From: Metaphire vulgaris
Taxonomy: Eukaryota > Annelida > Clitellata > Crassiclitellata > Megascolecidae
Direction of reading: 5' to 3'
Assembly: GCA_018105865.1 (NCBI GenBank)
Contig: CM030837.1
Coordinates: forward strand, 11,786,725-11,850,724
Length of the DNA: 64,000 bases
A program made the position numbers and the translations under genes. Under the pieces are notes generated by a model, which was not told where the DNA came from, did no database searches, and worked only from the letters and a program-made list of their open reading frames with translations. This document shows positions 44,845 through 55,799 of the stretch, in pieces (the stretch's first letter is position 1; every line of letters starts with the position of its first letter).

Positions 44845-45089
44845 CAGGGGCGTAGCAGCCATATGGACAACCTGGCCAAATGCCAAGGGCCCCCGACCCG
44901 AGCAAAAATAAATTTTTTTCGCAAAGTTGTAAAGATCGAAAGACCGACAAGCAAAATAAAAGGTCGTCAGAAATACCGACAAGCGAAAAAAAGGTTGTCA
45001 ACATTTTTCGAAAACTTGTCAGATCGTCTCTAGAAAGGGTCCCCTGCCCTTTTTTGCCAAGGGCCCCCGAGCATATTGCTACGCCACTG
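44845..45089. mobile_element. hAT MITE, CAGKGGCGTAGCAGCC family, copy 2
   Basis: Ends CAGGGGCGTAGCAGCC and complement CAGTGGCGTAGCAATATGC; identical octamers TTCGCAAG (44837-44844, 45090-45097). Two hairpin copies (44944, 44976), the second with a fully paired GACAA/TTGTC stem. Confidence 0.9.
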
Positions 45090-45438
45090 TTCGCAAGAAT
45101 TCAGTTGGTTTCGCATTCGAAAACCTAATCAATATGACTAAGAATTTAGGTGCAATGTAGTTACGATTATGAATTACATGTGCAATTACGAGTGCCATCA
45201 GTTCTAAGCTTATATAGACCTATTGTACACTGTACATGACGGATACATATAATGTGATGCCGACCTAATGATTAAAACGCAGCCATTCTTCATGATTTGT
45301 GCAGTCTGATGCGACGTTTTCCCATTAGAACTACGCGTTTGAGCTGAAATCTTTGACAACCATCTTTGTAAAACATCATTGACATCAACCTAGCATTATT
45401 GAGACTCATTATTAAAATAATTAACATTAAGTGGGCAG

Positions 45439-47262
45439 TCACAGAAGAGATGCGCTGTAAGCTGCCGAACGACGAGAACAGTAATTATCAAAAGAGGCAA
45501 GACCTGCGTCTCCTTCTCCCGTCGCCTCGTCAATAACGCTTCTATTGGAGAGAAGCGTTAATTCCTGTCTTCCGAATCCAGTGGCGCAAAGGTAAGAAGA
45601 ACCTGAAGAGTTGGGCCCCAAAGACATAGGCGTAGACTTGAAGTCGTAGCGACACTTCGAGTCGTCCTGCATCTTCATTTCCATTTCCGCTTGACTGGCG
45701 GCTGACATGATGCTAGTGATGGAGAAGGGATGCTTGAAATTCGCCCCAGCAACATTCATCAAGGACTGCTGATAATGGATGGGTTGCAGTTGCTGCTGGC
45801 AGCGCTGTGAGGTTATGCAAGCACGATGAGAATCGCATACAGATGAACCACCAATCACGTTTCTTTGTAATCTATCGGAGTCAATTGAAGAACCATTCCG
45901 ATTAAATGTTTGGACGATGTTTTCATGTGAAACACACGGAGGGCGATGACGCAGACTTTCTTCCAGACACAGGAGACCGAAAGGTGCTTCTATAGCACCT
46001 TGCTCCGATTGACCAGAACTGACAGAACTGGGGATTGATCCATGAGATATAGTCATCGGTATTGAGCCGCACATTAATGGCTCCAATTGAGAGTCTCTGG
46101 AAATAGGAAATTCGTTGAGAGCACGAGGACGGAGATGGTAAGTAGTCTTCGATATGTGTAGAGATTGCTGAAGCACGGGCCCTTGAAGGCTCTGCTGGAG
46201 CTGATGAGCATATTGTTCTGTGTTATTAGGTCTGGAACTTCTTAAAAGATCCGTAACATCTGAACTTAAACACAATGCAGCCTGTCTCTCTAGTAATTTG
46301 CCGCCATTTTCCGTTGTTCTTAACCTATACGCTTGCGGCGAAATTTCCGGATTATTTATATCTTTTCGAACGCTGTTTCTGACTTCGTTGCCCGCCTGTC
46401 TGTCTTTTCTTCTGTTTTCGCAATCAACAGTGCTACTAACCTTGTATGCTTCTTTGAGCGCTTGCCTCTCGTGACACTTGAACCTTTTCTGACGACGAAG
46501 ATAACAGCCGTTTTCAAACATGTTTCCTGAATCTGGGTGGAGTCTCCAGTAGCTTCCCTTTCCTGGCCGATCAGCCGATCGCGGCACTTTGATGAAACAG
46601 TCGTTGAAGGAGAGACTGTGACGAATGGAGTTCTGCCATCGTTGCTGATTCTGGCGATAAAACGGGAAAAATTGCATAATTATCTGATAGATTTCGTTCA
46701 AAGTGCACATCTGAGATGGAGAATTTTGAATTGCCCAGGTTATTAGCGATATGTACGAATAAGGAGGTTTCGTGTGAGCATAGAGACGTCGGTAGTTTTT
46801 ATCTCGCACTCTTCTGATAAGAGGCTCAAATGAAGGGCCCGGCGTAGTTAGAGCCGAATCAACTAGCGAAGGACAGCACGGTTGACGAAATGAAGGCGCA
46901 TCGCATTCGTTGATTTTCTCTAATGAGCCGCCTACTGCGAAATCCTCGTCCATGTACGGCACCGTATTAATAAGCATGTCAGTTACAGGATGAAACGTAT
47001 TCAGTGAGGCGTCATTGGTCGTTGCAGAGCACATCGATAGGCCTATTAAGCCGGGTGACCCACAGTAAAGGTCTGGATGCGTTGCACAAGACTGAGTCAT
47101 CATTCCTTCGCTGATGTTATCCAATGTCGAGTAATCGACAACATAACTGTTGCCACGGGAGGCGCAGAACGAGCCACTCGCGGTGGCGATCATTGACCCC
47201 GATTCAATTATAGAATAGTCATATCCAGTCAGTGCACTAAGTGCGCCCGGGGAAGCAAACAT
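45439..47262 (-). CDS. foxA: Forkhead transcription factor, FoxA/HNF3 type
   Basis: 607 residues from the first ATG (47262); the frame is open a few codons further upstream, but no earlier ATG exists. The forkhead DNA-binding domain is at about residues 163-263 (46474-46776): [44 protein letters not shown], then [20 protein letters not shown], which is diagnostic of FoxA. At residues 509-540 [12 protein letters not shown]...DFK matches the conserved C-terminal FoxA region (HPFSI-N-N-L-M, then D-F/L-K). The frame is intact and intronless, and it encodes a nuclear pioneer factor for endoderm and axial programmes in animals. Divergent sites are LITWAI and MCTLNEI, where M and L-T-L-S-E-I are usual. 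It is longer than the usual 450-480 residues. Confidence 0.95.
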   Translation of the reverse strand: MFASPGALSALTGYDYSIIESGSMIATASGSFCASRGNSYVVDYSTLDNISEGMMTQSCATHPDLYCGSPGLIGLSMCSATTNDASLNTFHPVTDMLINTVPYMDEDFAVGGSLEKINECDAPSFRQPCCPSLVDSALTTPGPSFEPLIRRVRDKNYRRLYAHTKPPYSYISLITWAIQNSPSQMCTLNEIYQIIMQFFPFYRQNQQRWQNSIRHSLSFNDCFIKVPRSADRPGKGSYWRLHPDSGNMFENGCYLRRQKRFKCHERQALKEAYKVSSTVDCENRRKDRQAGNEVRNSVRKDINNPEISPQAYRLRTTENGGKLLERQAALCLSSDVTDLLRSSRPNNTEQYAHQLQQSLQGPVLQQSLHISKTTYHLRPRALNEFPISRDSQLEPLMCGSIPMTISHGSIPSSVSSGQSEQGAIEAPFGLLCLEESLRHRPPCVSHENIVQTFNRNGSSIDSDRLQRNVIGGSSVCDSHRACITSQRCQQQLQPIHYQQSLMNVAGANFKHPFSITSIMSAASQAEMEMKMQDDSKCRYDFKSTPMSLGPNSSGSSYLCATGFGRQELTLLSNRSVIDEATGEGDAGLASFDNYCSRRSAAYSASLL

Positions 47263-47282
47263 AACGACGTATTTTCGTTTCG

Positions 47283-47312
47283 TCACCTCCGTTTAGGAAC
47301 AACGTCTTCCAT
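47283..47312 (-). other. Upstream ORF in the foxA leader
   Basis: ATG at 47312 opens MEDVVPKRR and stops (TGA) 20 bp before the foxA ATG in another frame. It could dampen translation or force reinitiation. Function inferred only. Confidence 0.45.
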
Positions 47313-47368
47313 TTTGCGTTACGCGTAAACTCCGGTCGAAAAGCAGCGATCAGCGAACACCGTCGAAA

Positions 47369-47437
47369 CCAATAGTAGGCCAATCGCTGGCTTAGGCTCT
47401 ATGATTACAATCCATACCAAGAGCCTAATCTTTTATA
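47369..47437 (-). promoter_or_regulatory. Candidate foxA core promoter
   Basis: Minus-strand TATAAAAG at 47437-47430, about 170 bp before the foxA ATG. It would place initiation near 47405 with a leader of roughly 140 nt. Two CCAAT motifs (47369, 47380 on the plus strand) lie just downstream of the box. Confidence 0.4.
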
Positions 47438-47439
47438 TG

Positions 47440-48190
47440 TCTAACTTTATGAAATCATATTGGATTTGGACTTTATTATAAATCACTCACATCCGAAGAG
47501 ATGGACTAATGTAATAATTAAATTAAAGCATCCTAAACTCGGTGGCCTAATTTGCAGCTCATTTCGAGAACCGAGCGAAAGTAATCATGAAGTTCGTCAG
47601 CGCATGGTTCACTGCATTTGTCCTAATACGCAGAAACACGACGAACAAATTGCAGCACTCAAGAATCTAAATAGCCATCAATAACCACCTGTTTTGGATG
47701 TCGCTTATGTACACAGGCTTTCGAATGACATTGACAGTGTAGACAAAGAAAAAGTACCAGACGAGCTAACCACGAGTTTTCGCAAATATGCTGAGCGCGG
47801 AATGTTTGTTGGATCAATAAGACTCTTAGGCGGCCGTCGATCGACACATAATTAATCGTCGATAACGTAAGCTCCTCCTTTTCCATCGCATTGGTGGAAG
47901 GAGTTTGAATGACACATTCTTCTTCGTCTTCCTCTTCTCCGAACTGCCCACAGGACCAATTCGCTCTTTAGATTAGCGTTGTCGCTGGACGCCAATGAAA
48001 TGCTGCGACCAGCTGCCGCTGCGCTGTGTACAGGCGAATAGCAATGATTGACGGATCTTCTAAAGAGCTAAAGAAATCTCCTTTTGCAGTTTAATGCCTG
48101 CAGCGACAAGACATCACAAGTGAAAGAAGTAAGTATTTAATCGCAATAGAATTAAATCGAGTTAACAGTTGAAGTGTTCTGGAGAGCCTA
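47440..48190. other. foxA upstream region, unique sequence
   Basis: No transposon ends. Contains CCAAT/ATTGG motifs and a moderately GC-rich block at 47870-48060. A plausible cis-regulatory stretch, by position only. Confidence 0.4.
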
Positions 48191-48206
48191 ATCTAATCTA
48201 ATCTTA

Positions 48207-48345
48207 AACTTCTATAGCGCCACTTTCATAATGCACAGGAGCATCAACCGATGGCACACCAAATCCAAATCACTAAAGATCCAGGTCAAATCCAGGGTAT
48301 CCGGCCGAACAAACGGGAAAGAGCCGAGCAACTATTAGGTCCAAA
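48207..48345. repeat. Interspersed repeat (SINE or LINE 3' UTR), copy 2
   Basis: TAGCGCCACTTTCATAATGC, then CCGATGGCACACCAAATCC, matching 26255-26330. Confidence 0.5.
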
Positions 48346-48456
48346 AGTATGCAGAATGCATCATTTGTTATCATGTGGAGCTCAGCAAGTCATTAGGCTA
48401 TAAGCTTATAGCCTAGGCCTACTGTAGGCCTATATAATGGTATATTGTGCCGTGCG

Positions 48457-48777
48457 CATGGGCGTATTTAGAAAGGCTTAAAGGGGTACGCTGAAATTTA
48501 AGAAGTTCGAAAAATGACTTTTATTCTATGTTCTGCAATAGCCTACAGTTTAAGTTTATTCATAATACCACCTGTAAAGTACTGACTGTAAATTTACTAC
48601 AACTGAGTTAAGTTCAATCGTCGGTCTAACAGTCTTTAGGCTAAGTGTAACAGTGTCTTTGTACTCTTACATTAATCTAAATATTACAAATATTCAAAAA
48701 TCGAGACCAAAGGCCAAAGACCAAAGGAGTATAGGCCCTACTATGGATCAGGAGCATACCCCCTAAATACGCCACTG
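48457..48777. mobile_element. hAT MITE, CAKGGGCGTATTTAG family
   Basis: Ends CATGGGCGTATTTAGA and complement CAGTGGCGTATTTAGGGGG; flanks GCCGTGCG and GTTGTGCG, 6 of 8. Confidence 0.75.
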
Positions 48778-48996
48778 GTTGTGCGAAAATAAGCCTACTT
48801 GGCTTGGCTGGTATCTAACCTTAACTAACCAATTAACCATCTCTTTGCAGAAGTATATCTTTAAATATGTAATGCAATGAGCATAATTTCTATAGTGCTG
48901 ATGAGCTTAGGCCTAATTTCTATAAATTAGCTCTTTCTCCAGAGCTTTTTCATTTCCACACCCTTTCTGTCCTGTCCTGTGCATGTTCCTGTGACC

Positions 48997-49060
48997 AGTG
49001 GCGTAGCCAGGGGGTTAAAACCCTCTTAGTTGGCCGACCAAAATTATTTATTGCTTAGGC
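48997..49060. mobile_element. Orphan hAT left end (CAGTGGCGTAGCCAGGGG)
   Basis: Clear tip, no matching right end found. Another orphan tip, CAGAGGCGGCTCGTGC, begins at 49184. Confidence 0.5.
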
Positions 49061-49847
49061 CTATTATTATTAATCTGTGGGTGGAGGGGCGCCAAAATCT
49101 GGTTTAAGGTAGGAAAAAAGAATCAAAAACTGAATATAGTTGTATAGGCTGTCCGCGCGTTCATAGGCCTATAGCTATATTCAGAGGCGGCTCGTGCATG
49201 GGATAGGCAAACTAGACGGCTGCCTAGGGCGGCAAATGTCAAGGGGCGACAAAATGACGTCGCTAGAAATATAGCGACGTCACTTTGCAATCCCCTTTGA
49301 CCTTGTGTTATTGCCAACTTAGTCAGAAGATGTTGTGACCCAGAAACTGAGAAAATTTAACAAAAACCCTCCAACAGCGCTCGCTGCAAGCATCCTTTAG
49401 CAAGGTCAGACAGAGACGCATATACTGCAATGGCGTCACAATGTCGAGGCAACAAAAGTAAATTAATTATGGCTCATCGCTAAAGACAAAATTAAACTTT
49501 GAATGTTTGACGGTTGACACGGTTACAGACTTCAGATTGGATTTATACTTCGTATTACATTTATTACAAGGTTAGATACTTAAGTTAATTTTTAATCACG
49601 CAGCGAGAGAAACTATCCGGTGCAGAGTATCGCAAAGCCCAGCGAGACTCGAGCAAAAAAAATACGAGTCGTAATAATTAGGCCTAAAGCTTTGTCTTTT
49701 CCTTAGGTCTATGTTGTAGCATAATAGGCCTAGCTCTTTTTGCATTGTGTTGTGTTAGTTTTTTACTTATTTCTTTTGTTCTTTTTTTTAGTTTGGTTGT
49801 GTGTTGGTTTGTGTTTTGTCTTTTGGATGCAGTTAATGCAGAAATAA

Positions 49848-49902
<55 letters not shown>
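49848..49902. repeat. (TA)n microsatellite
   Basis: TA tract then CATA units leading into the mariner-like element. Confidence 0.95.
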
Positions 49903-49906
<4 letters not shown>

Positions 49907-49910
49907 CATA

Positions 49911-50659
49911 CAGGGTGTCTACGAAAAAACCCCCAGCAGGAAAACTTCGATTTCTTAAAAGTTCCTAAATATATTTCTATCAAAATTGCCACACTTGTGC
50001 AGCACATATTTTCCCACCTTTCTGCCAATTTTCATCTCAGTTGCATGTAAGATGGATCAAAGTCAAAATTCGATTTTTACGAATCAACAGACAAAATTTT
50101 ATTGATTGTCTAGAAATTTCAACTTAAACCACAATTGTTCAAGATGGTTATCGGACATAATTGCAAACCCTAACCTTAACCCTAACCTTAATTGCAAAAA
50201 TTGTTCGGTATCCAAAGCCAAGCTCCCGCAATGTCTGAATTCGCATCTTATCTTCATTCGATATTTTACCCATTTTGAAAGTTTAAATCAAACTTTATTG
50301 TTATGTCGAATTCTGTGAATTTAAAAACATGTTTATAAATTTGCATTCGATTTAAACTTTACTATACTACTACTGCAACAACAACAACAGCTGCTACTAA
50401 TACCACCAAAATTGACATGAAGGCAAATTTATGTGAAGCCATAGATATTTAGGCCTGTCATGCTGCGACTGAGTAGTAAAAATCGAAGTTTGACTTTGAT
50501 ATCTCACAAAATGGCCACCTTACATGCAAATAAGATGAAAATTGGCAGAAAGGTGGGAAAATATGTGCTGCACAAGTGTGGCAATTTTGGTAGAAATATA
50601 TTTAGGAACTTTTAAGAAATCAAAGTTTTCCTGCTGGGGTTTTTTTCGTAGACACCCTG
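49911..50659. mobile_element. Tc1/mariner-like element with about 160-bp TIRs
   Basis: Ends CAGGGTGTCTACGAAAAAA and its complement, flanked by TA. The two arms, 49911-50075 and 50495-50659, are near-perfect inverted copies. The middle (50080-50490) has no transposase. Frames that begin MAERWENM on either strand come from the arms. Confidence 0.82.
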
Positions 50660-50671
50660 TATATATATACA

Positions 50672-50740
50672 GTGGCGAGGCCACCACGAGGGGTGGGGGT
50701 ATGAACACCCCCACTTGCCATCAGGGCCATGAACCTGTGA
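50672..50740. mobile_element. Orphan hAT left end (CAGTGGCGAGGCCACC)
   Basis: Tip sequence directly after a TA tract; no right partner seen. Confidence 0.45.
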
Positions 50741-50809
50741 GATTCGTGCAAAATTGCACAGAAAATTTGTTGTGACGGGCGGGTGGTAGGGGATGGTTGA
50801 GGATCAAGC

Positions 50810-50810
<1 letters not shown>

Positions 50811-50890
<80 letters not shown>
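50811..50890. repeat. (CT)n-(TA)n microsatellite
   Basis: Compound dinucleotide tract. Confidence 0.95.
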
Positions 50891-50895
<5 letters not shown>

Positions 50896-50925
50896 AGTTC
50901 TCTAAATATCTATATAACAAGCGGA

Positions 50926-51190
50926 AAATTTGGGGGTGTCGGAATTTGGAAGTCTCTACCGAAAAAGGATGACAAGCAAAAAACGTTATCAAGTCTCAAA
51001 AAAGGATGACAAGCAAATAAATAAAAAAAGGTCTTCCGAGAATAAAAGTTGAGGGGTGTACTTCTCCATTTGGGGGTGTCCAGGGCTAATTAGTAGCCTA
51101 TGCATTTTGTATGCATACCATTGTCACATTACCAAATTTTGGAGGGGTGTCGACCTCAAATTGGGGGTGTTAGGGGGTGTAAAAATATCC
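50926..51190. mobile_element. Internal fragment of the GGGGCTGTCC C-rich variant (reverse)
   Basis: GGGGGTGTCGGAATTT, GAGGGGTGTACTTCTCC and GGGGTGTTAGGGGGTGTAA complement 28530-28790. Two hairpin copies (50969, 51004). Confidence 0.65.
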
Positions 51191-51531
51191 CTGAACGTTG
51201 CTTTTTCACTAAAAAGCGCTCATACGCGGACTAAATATTTCTACCCAGCCGAACGAAATATTTCGGCCGGTGGACAATTTATTTTTTACACTCTATTTCG
51301 CTACACCGGCAGACATATATTCTGTAATTACATATTGAATTTTTTAAAATCTGAAAATGTAAAGTGAATACGTGATTATCATATAAAATTTTCCTACGGC
51401 CTCACTGTGTAGTCTTGCCCCAACACGGGGGCTACACCCCAGATTGGAACCTACGACTCCGGTTTGGGCCTACGAAATTGTCACCAGAGTGAGCTAACCC
51501 TAACCCTCATTCTGGTGACAATTTCCTTTTA

Positions 51532-51755
51532 AACAGGATGGAGCACCTGCTCATCGTTCACGAAAGACAGTCGCCTTTCTCACTACACACGTTCCAGACT
51601 TCATTGAACCAGAAAATTGGCCGCCCAACAGTCCGGATTTGAATCCGGTAGACTACTCAGCCAGAGGAGTGCTTCAACAGCTTGTCTACAGGCAGAGAAT
51701 TCGCGATATCGAACATTTGAAAGAAGTTCTGACAGCATGCTGGGACGAAATCAGC
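51532..51755 (+). pseudogene. mariner-type transposase fragment (D37D-like)
   Basis: Reads QDGAPAHRSRKTVAFLTTH, then ENWPPNSPDLNPVDY, RGVLQQLVYRQRIRDIEHL and CWDEIS. QDGAPAH holds the second catalytic Asp and PNSPDLNPVD the third, with spacing typical of D37D mariner relatives. Only this C-terminal third survives. It may derive from an autonomous relative of the element at 49911. Confidence 0.75.
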
Positions 51756-52160
51756 AGGCTTGTCCATGGGACGGAACGTCCCATGGGAAACCCATAGGAT
51801 TCGTCCCATGGGATGGGATGGGATGGGACAGCACTGTTCTGTCCCATCCCATGGAACTCATGGGACAGAGCTATACTCTTGATTTTTTATTTTGTACCTT
51901 TGTTAAGCATTTTACCCTTCTTTTCTTCATAGGCCTATATTCATAATATTTTGTGGCGGAACATAAAAGTTAAAAGAGTTAATAAATTCTGTCGTTCTAC
52001 ATGCCTCTTTGTACATTTAGTATACATTAAACCTAAACTTTCATAAATTTCATAATTCATAATTTCATTTGAACTGCATTACACATGATTAATATTTCAG
52101 ATTAATATTATAATGGGAATCCGGTTAGGAATCCCATGAGACGATGGGATGGGATGGCCA
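51756..52160. mobile_element. hAT-like element half with GGGATGGGATGG iterons, copy 2
   Basis: Left end CAGGCTTGTCCATGGGAC, arrays of CCCATGGGATGGGATGG, and an interior shared with 43340-43640. The right end is lost into (CA)n. Confidence 0.65.
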
Positions 52161-52165
52161 CTATA

Positions 52166-52369
<204 letters not shown>

Positions 52370-52692
52370 GCTGTCCATTAATTACGTCAACAATTTAGGG
52401 GCAGGGGTTTGAAAAAGTTTGACAGTTGTTGACAGGGGAGGGGGTCAAGATCAGTTGACGTCAACAACTTCACTTTTTACAAATAATCAAAAAGTAGGAA
52501 ATTTCATGGAATACTACTTATTATAATGGAAAAAAGCATGGCAAAAAAGGTCATAACCATCACATTTTGACACTCGATGAGCAAAAAAGGAAAAATGGTC
52601 ATCATCGCAAAAATACTAACCTTGTTATTGGGACCTGTCATATTTTTTTTTTTTTTTTGGGGTCAAAGTTTTTGACGTAATTAGGGGGTAAC

Positions 52693-52912
52693 CAGTGGCG
52701 TAACGTGACTTTTGGGGGCCCGGGGGCATCTTTGCCATGGGGGCCTCAGAGTTTCGAGCTGACGAGCAAAAAAAGGTCGTCAGCACATAATTTCTAGGGT
52801 TAGGTTTAGGGTTAACCCTAACCTAACCCTAGCTTAGACCCCTCTTCGGGGGCCCTCCCACCCGGGGCCCGGGGGGCTGTCAACAAAGTGTCACCCCCAC
52901 GTTACGCCACTG
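52693..52912. mobile_element. hAT MITE, CAGTGGCGTAACGTG family
   Basis: Ends CAGTGGCGTAACGTG / CACGTTACGCCACTG (one mismatch). Flanks GGGGTAAC and GGGTAACT share GGGTAAC. Contains the best-paired hairpin (52759-52784) and a telomere-like palindrome (52794-52832). Confidence 0.82.
52794..52832. repeat. Telomere-like inverted repeat
   Basis: CTAGGGTTAGGTTTAGGG followed by its near-complement TTAACCCTAACCTAACCC-TAG; TTAGGG units meeting head to head inside a MITE. Confidence 0.8.
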
Positions 52913-53022
52913 GGGTAACTGAAAGTTGACAGTTGTTGACAGGGAGAGGGGGTCAAAAATTGCCCAAAAATTGTTGACATAATTAATGGACAGCCCCTAA
53001 TGAAATGCAGAAATGGAGAAAG

Positions 53023-54230
53023 CAGTGTTGCGCGGTAACGAAGTAGAAGTAACGCGTTACAATAGGCCCTACTTAAGTACAATTCTGAGTACTTTGTACT
53101 GTAACGAAGTGGGGGCAACTTCTAATCAGGGCCAAATTTGCACAGTACATTAAGTATAGGGTTTAGGCTCTCTTGTAACTGTAAAGTAAGTTTTTATTCA
53201 AATATTAGTACTTTTACTTCGTTACATTATGTCCTTCACGTCCCCGGTCGTCCCGTTTACAAGTAAAATTTTTCTTCGTCAACTTTCGCTGAATTTACTT
53301 GTGTTGCTGTTCAAACACGACGTCACACACCCAACTTCCCGTAGGCCTACTTACTTAGTCCTATAGCAGGGTTGATAGAATAAACAACAAGCTCTGGGCT
53401 ACTTTTGACGCTGCTAATGCACTTATGAAGTTAATGGTGTAGATCTAAGCTTATATGTGTCAAGGCTGGAAAACCCTAGGTTTTAAAGATAAAATTTAGG
53501 TTTTTAGGTTTTAATGCTTGGCATGTCAACGCCTATTATTATAGCTATTAACCATTTTCTATACTCTTGTCGCATGTCAAAGCCTATAAAGTATAAACCT
53601 TTCTCTATATTCTTGCCAAACATGTGTTTCTCTGACTGCAGAGAGTAAGAAACTCTAAAGACATTTAATATAAGGTTTTTCATTTTTTTATTTAGGCATA
53701 TAGAACAAAAACCTAAAATCATAAATTTTGACCTTTTCAGGCTTCTTTACAAGCTAAAACCTAGGTTTGCAAAACCACATTTTCCAGCCATGATATATGT
53801 ACGCGTTGACTGTTGAGACTACTGCATTCTGCTTAAAAGAGTAGGCCCTAATAAAAATGTGATTTAACATGAAAGAGTGGAGTTGCTGGCGATTCCTTCC
53901 ATCGCGATACTTTTTACTTTAAAAGTAACTTTTTGGGAGTACTTTTTTACTTTTACTTGAGTAACTATTTGCATAGGTACTTTTTACTTTTACTTAAGTA
54001 AAAAATGCCATAATACTTGTAGGCTACTTCAGTGGCGTATTTACCATTGGGCCATTTGGGTCATGGCCCCCCCTTTGGTCTTGCTTGACAAGCAAAAAAA
54101 AGGTCGTCAACTTTTTCCAAAGTTGTAACTTGTCAGGTCGAAAGTGTCTGCCCCCCCTTACCAAAATTCTAAATACGCCGCTGGGCTACTTTTACTTGAG
54201 TACTCAAACTCAGTACTTCATATAACACTG
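53023..54230. mobile_element. hAT element with AAGTAAAAGTA iterons, copy 2 (reverse)
   Basis: Ends CAGTGTTGCGCGGTAACG and ...ATATAACACTG; flanks GGAGAAAG and GGAGATAG, 7 of 8. Same family as 2418-3381, inverted, and carrying a 154-bp MITE. Confidence 0.85.
54030..54183. mobile_element. hAT MITE, CAGTGGCGTATTTACC family, short copy 2
   Basis: Ends CAGTGGCGTATTTA / TAAATACGCCGCTG; identical octamers GGCTACTT on both sides. Almost identical to 38680-38830, including the hairpin motif at 54085. Confidence 0.92.
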
Positions 54231-54302
54231 GGAGATAGAAATAAAGATGTCATGTTAATTGATTTCACACTTTACTTACACGTAAACATCCATATATTTC
54301 GC

Positions 54303-54570
54303 CATGAACGTCATTTGGCGAGGGAAGGGGGTCGTTGCCCCCATGATTTTTAGGGGAAAGAATTTTCGCGAATGTTTGTGGTTTTTACAGTTTTTAAATG
54401 CAAAGTGACTAAATTGTCTTGCACTACTGTTACGCACCACAAAGTGGCCTGATGTTAATTAACCCCATAAAGACTTACAAGCAAAAAAGGTCATCAACTT
54501 TTTCGCAAACTTGTCAAGTCGAAAGTGTCTCGCCCCCTGGAATTTGGAAAACAGTGAAATGGCGTCCCTG
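54303..54570. mobile_element. hAT MITE, CAKGRACGYCATTT family
   Basis: Ends CATGAACGTCATTT and complement CAGGGACGCCATTT; identical octamers TATTTCGC on both sides. Hairpin motif at 54471-54497 plus the AACTTGTCAAGTCGAAAGTG module. Confidence 0.85.
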
Positions 54571-55372
54571 TATTTCGCCCGGACGATTGATTTAAATCAC
54601 GGACACTTCATTTCACATGTTTTCTGAAATCAATCGTCCGCTCGGAGCCTCGGACATTCTGTTTCGTCGGACGTGTCATCTCGTGACATCGGCCAGTTAT
54701 TTAATAACCGTGGGAACAATATAGGCCTACTCGTGACCCTTTGTTTGACCGTGAGAAAGTAATTGTGTTCAACTGTTACCAGTCTTCTACCTGAGCGATT
54801 TTTTAGTTAGGTAGGCTATTTAGAAATTTGTTCGTATGTTGGCTAAGCGTTCAGTCAAGACCCCTTCCCATACGCAAAATCTCCTAAATCCCAAACCCCT
54901 CCGCCTCAGTGCGTACGTATTATACGGATGGACCATTTACTAATAATTAGAATTTTAAAAGCATGTCTCTGGAATGTGACAACTAGCCCCACCCCCGGGC
55001 ATGTTGTTTCATGGCAAGGAGTACGTTGTCACATTGAAAAATGAAGCTGTCAACAAAATGTTATAGACATAGTATGTATGCTGTTTGATTGCATATCAAA
55101 GTATATGGGGTCCTTGGCCTACTCAATGTCATTACCAAATCTGTGGAACAATACAGAATAAAATTTAAACTGTTTGCTACTTCTTGCAGTCCCACCAACA
55201 GGAACTGGCACAGGCAGTTTCATAATGTCATCAGCATCATGCTCCCATGATTTGTCATCACTGAATGCAAATATCTAGCCTACTAAAGAATTTGTTATCG
55301 CATTCATTGTGATGGCATAGGGTTCTGGTGAAATGTTGATGGCTTGATTGATGCAGTTTATTACTTTTGTTA

Positions 55373-55373
<1 letters not shown>

Positions 55374-55449
<76 letters not shown>
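55374..55449. repeat. (AC)n microsatellite
   Basis: About 37 AC units. Confidence 0.98.
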
Positions 55450-55452
<3 letters not shown>

Positions 55453-55670
55453 AAAATCAGTTAACCCCAGACAATGGGTGCTTCATTAAATCATGTGAAA
55501 ATTTCTAAACAAGTGAAAGCACCACCAAAACATTTTTCACATCAATACAGTACCAAGAAATCATTTTTTGCAATTGTCATGTGCCACATCCATATTTGGA
55601 CTGTGTGAAATGCCTCTAGGTGAACACGAGCAGGCTGTTCTATTTGCTACATATTTAATGCAGGGTTTAA

Positions 55671-55789
55671 TCTAGGCCGTTTCCGGGAGGAAAATTGCCA
55701 TTTCCCCCCGGAAATTTTGGCATACTACATCAACTAACAGCAGCCCCCTAGCAGTTCCCCCTGGTGTCCGGAGTCTAGATTAAACATTG
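55671..55789. mobile_element. hAT MITE, CARKGTTTAATCTAG family
   Basis: Ends CAGGGTTTAATCTAGGCC and complement CAATGTTTAATCTAGACTCC; flanks ATTTAATG and ATTTAAAG, 7 of 8. 119 bp. Confidence 0.8.
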
Positions 55790-55799
55790 ATTTAAAGTA

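Noticed and set aside
45439..47286. foxA start eight codons upstream (47286)
   Set aside because: The codon there is GTG; the first ATG is at 47262, with G at -3.
49684..50775. Similar frames beginning MAERWENM on opposite strands
   Set aside because: They are reads through the two inverted arms of one mariner-like element, not genes.
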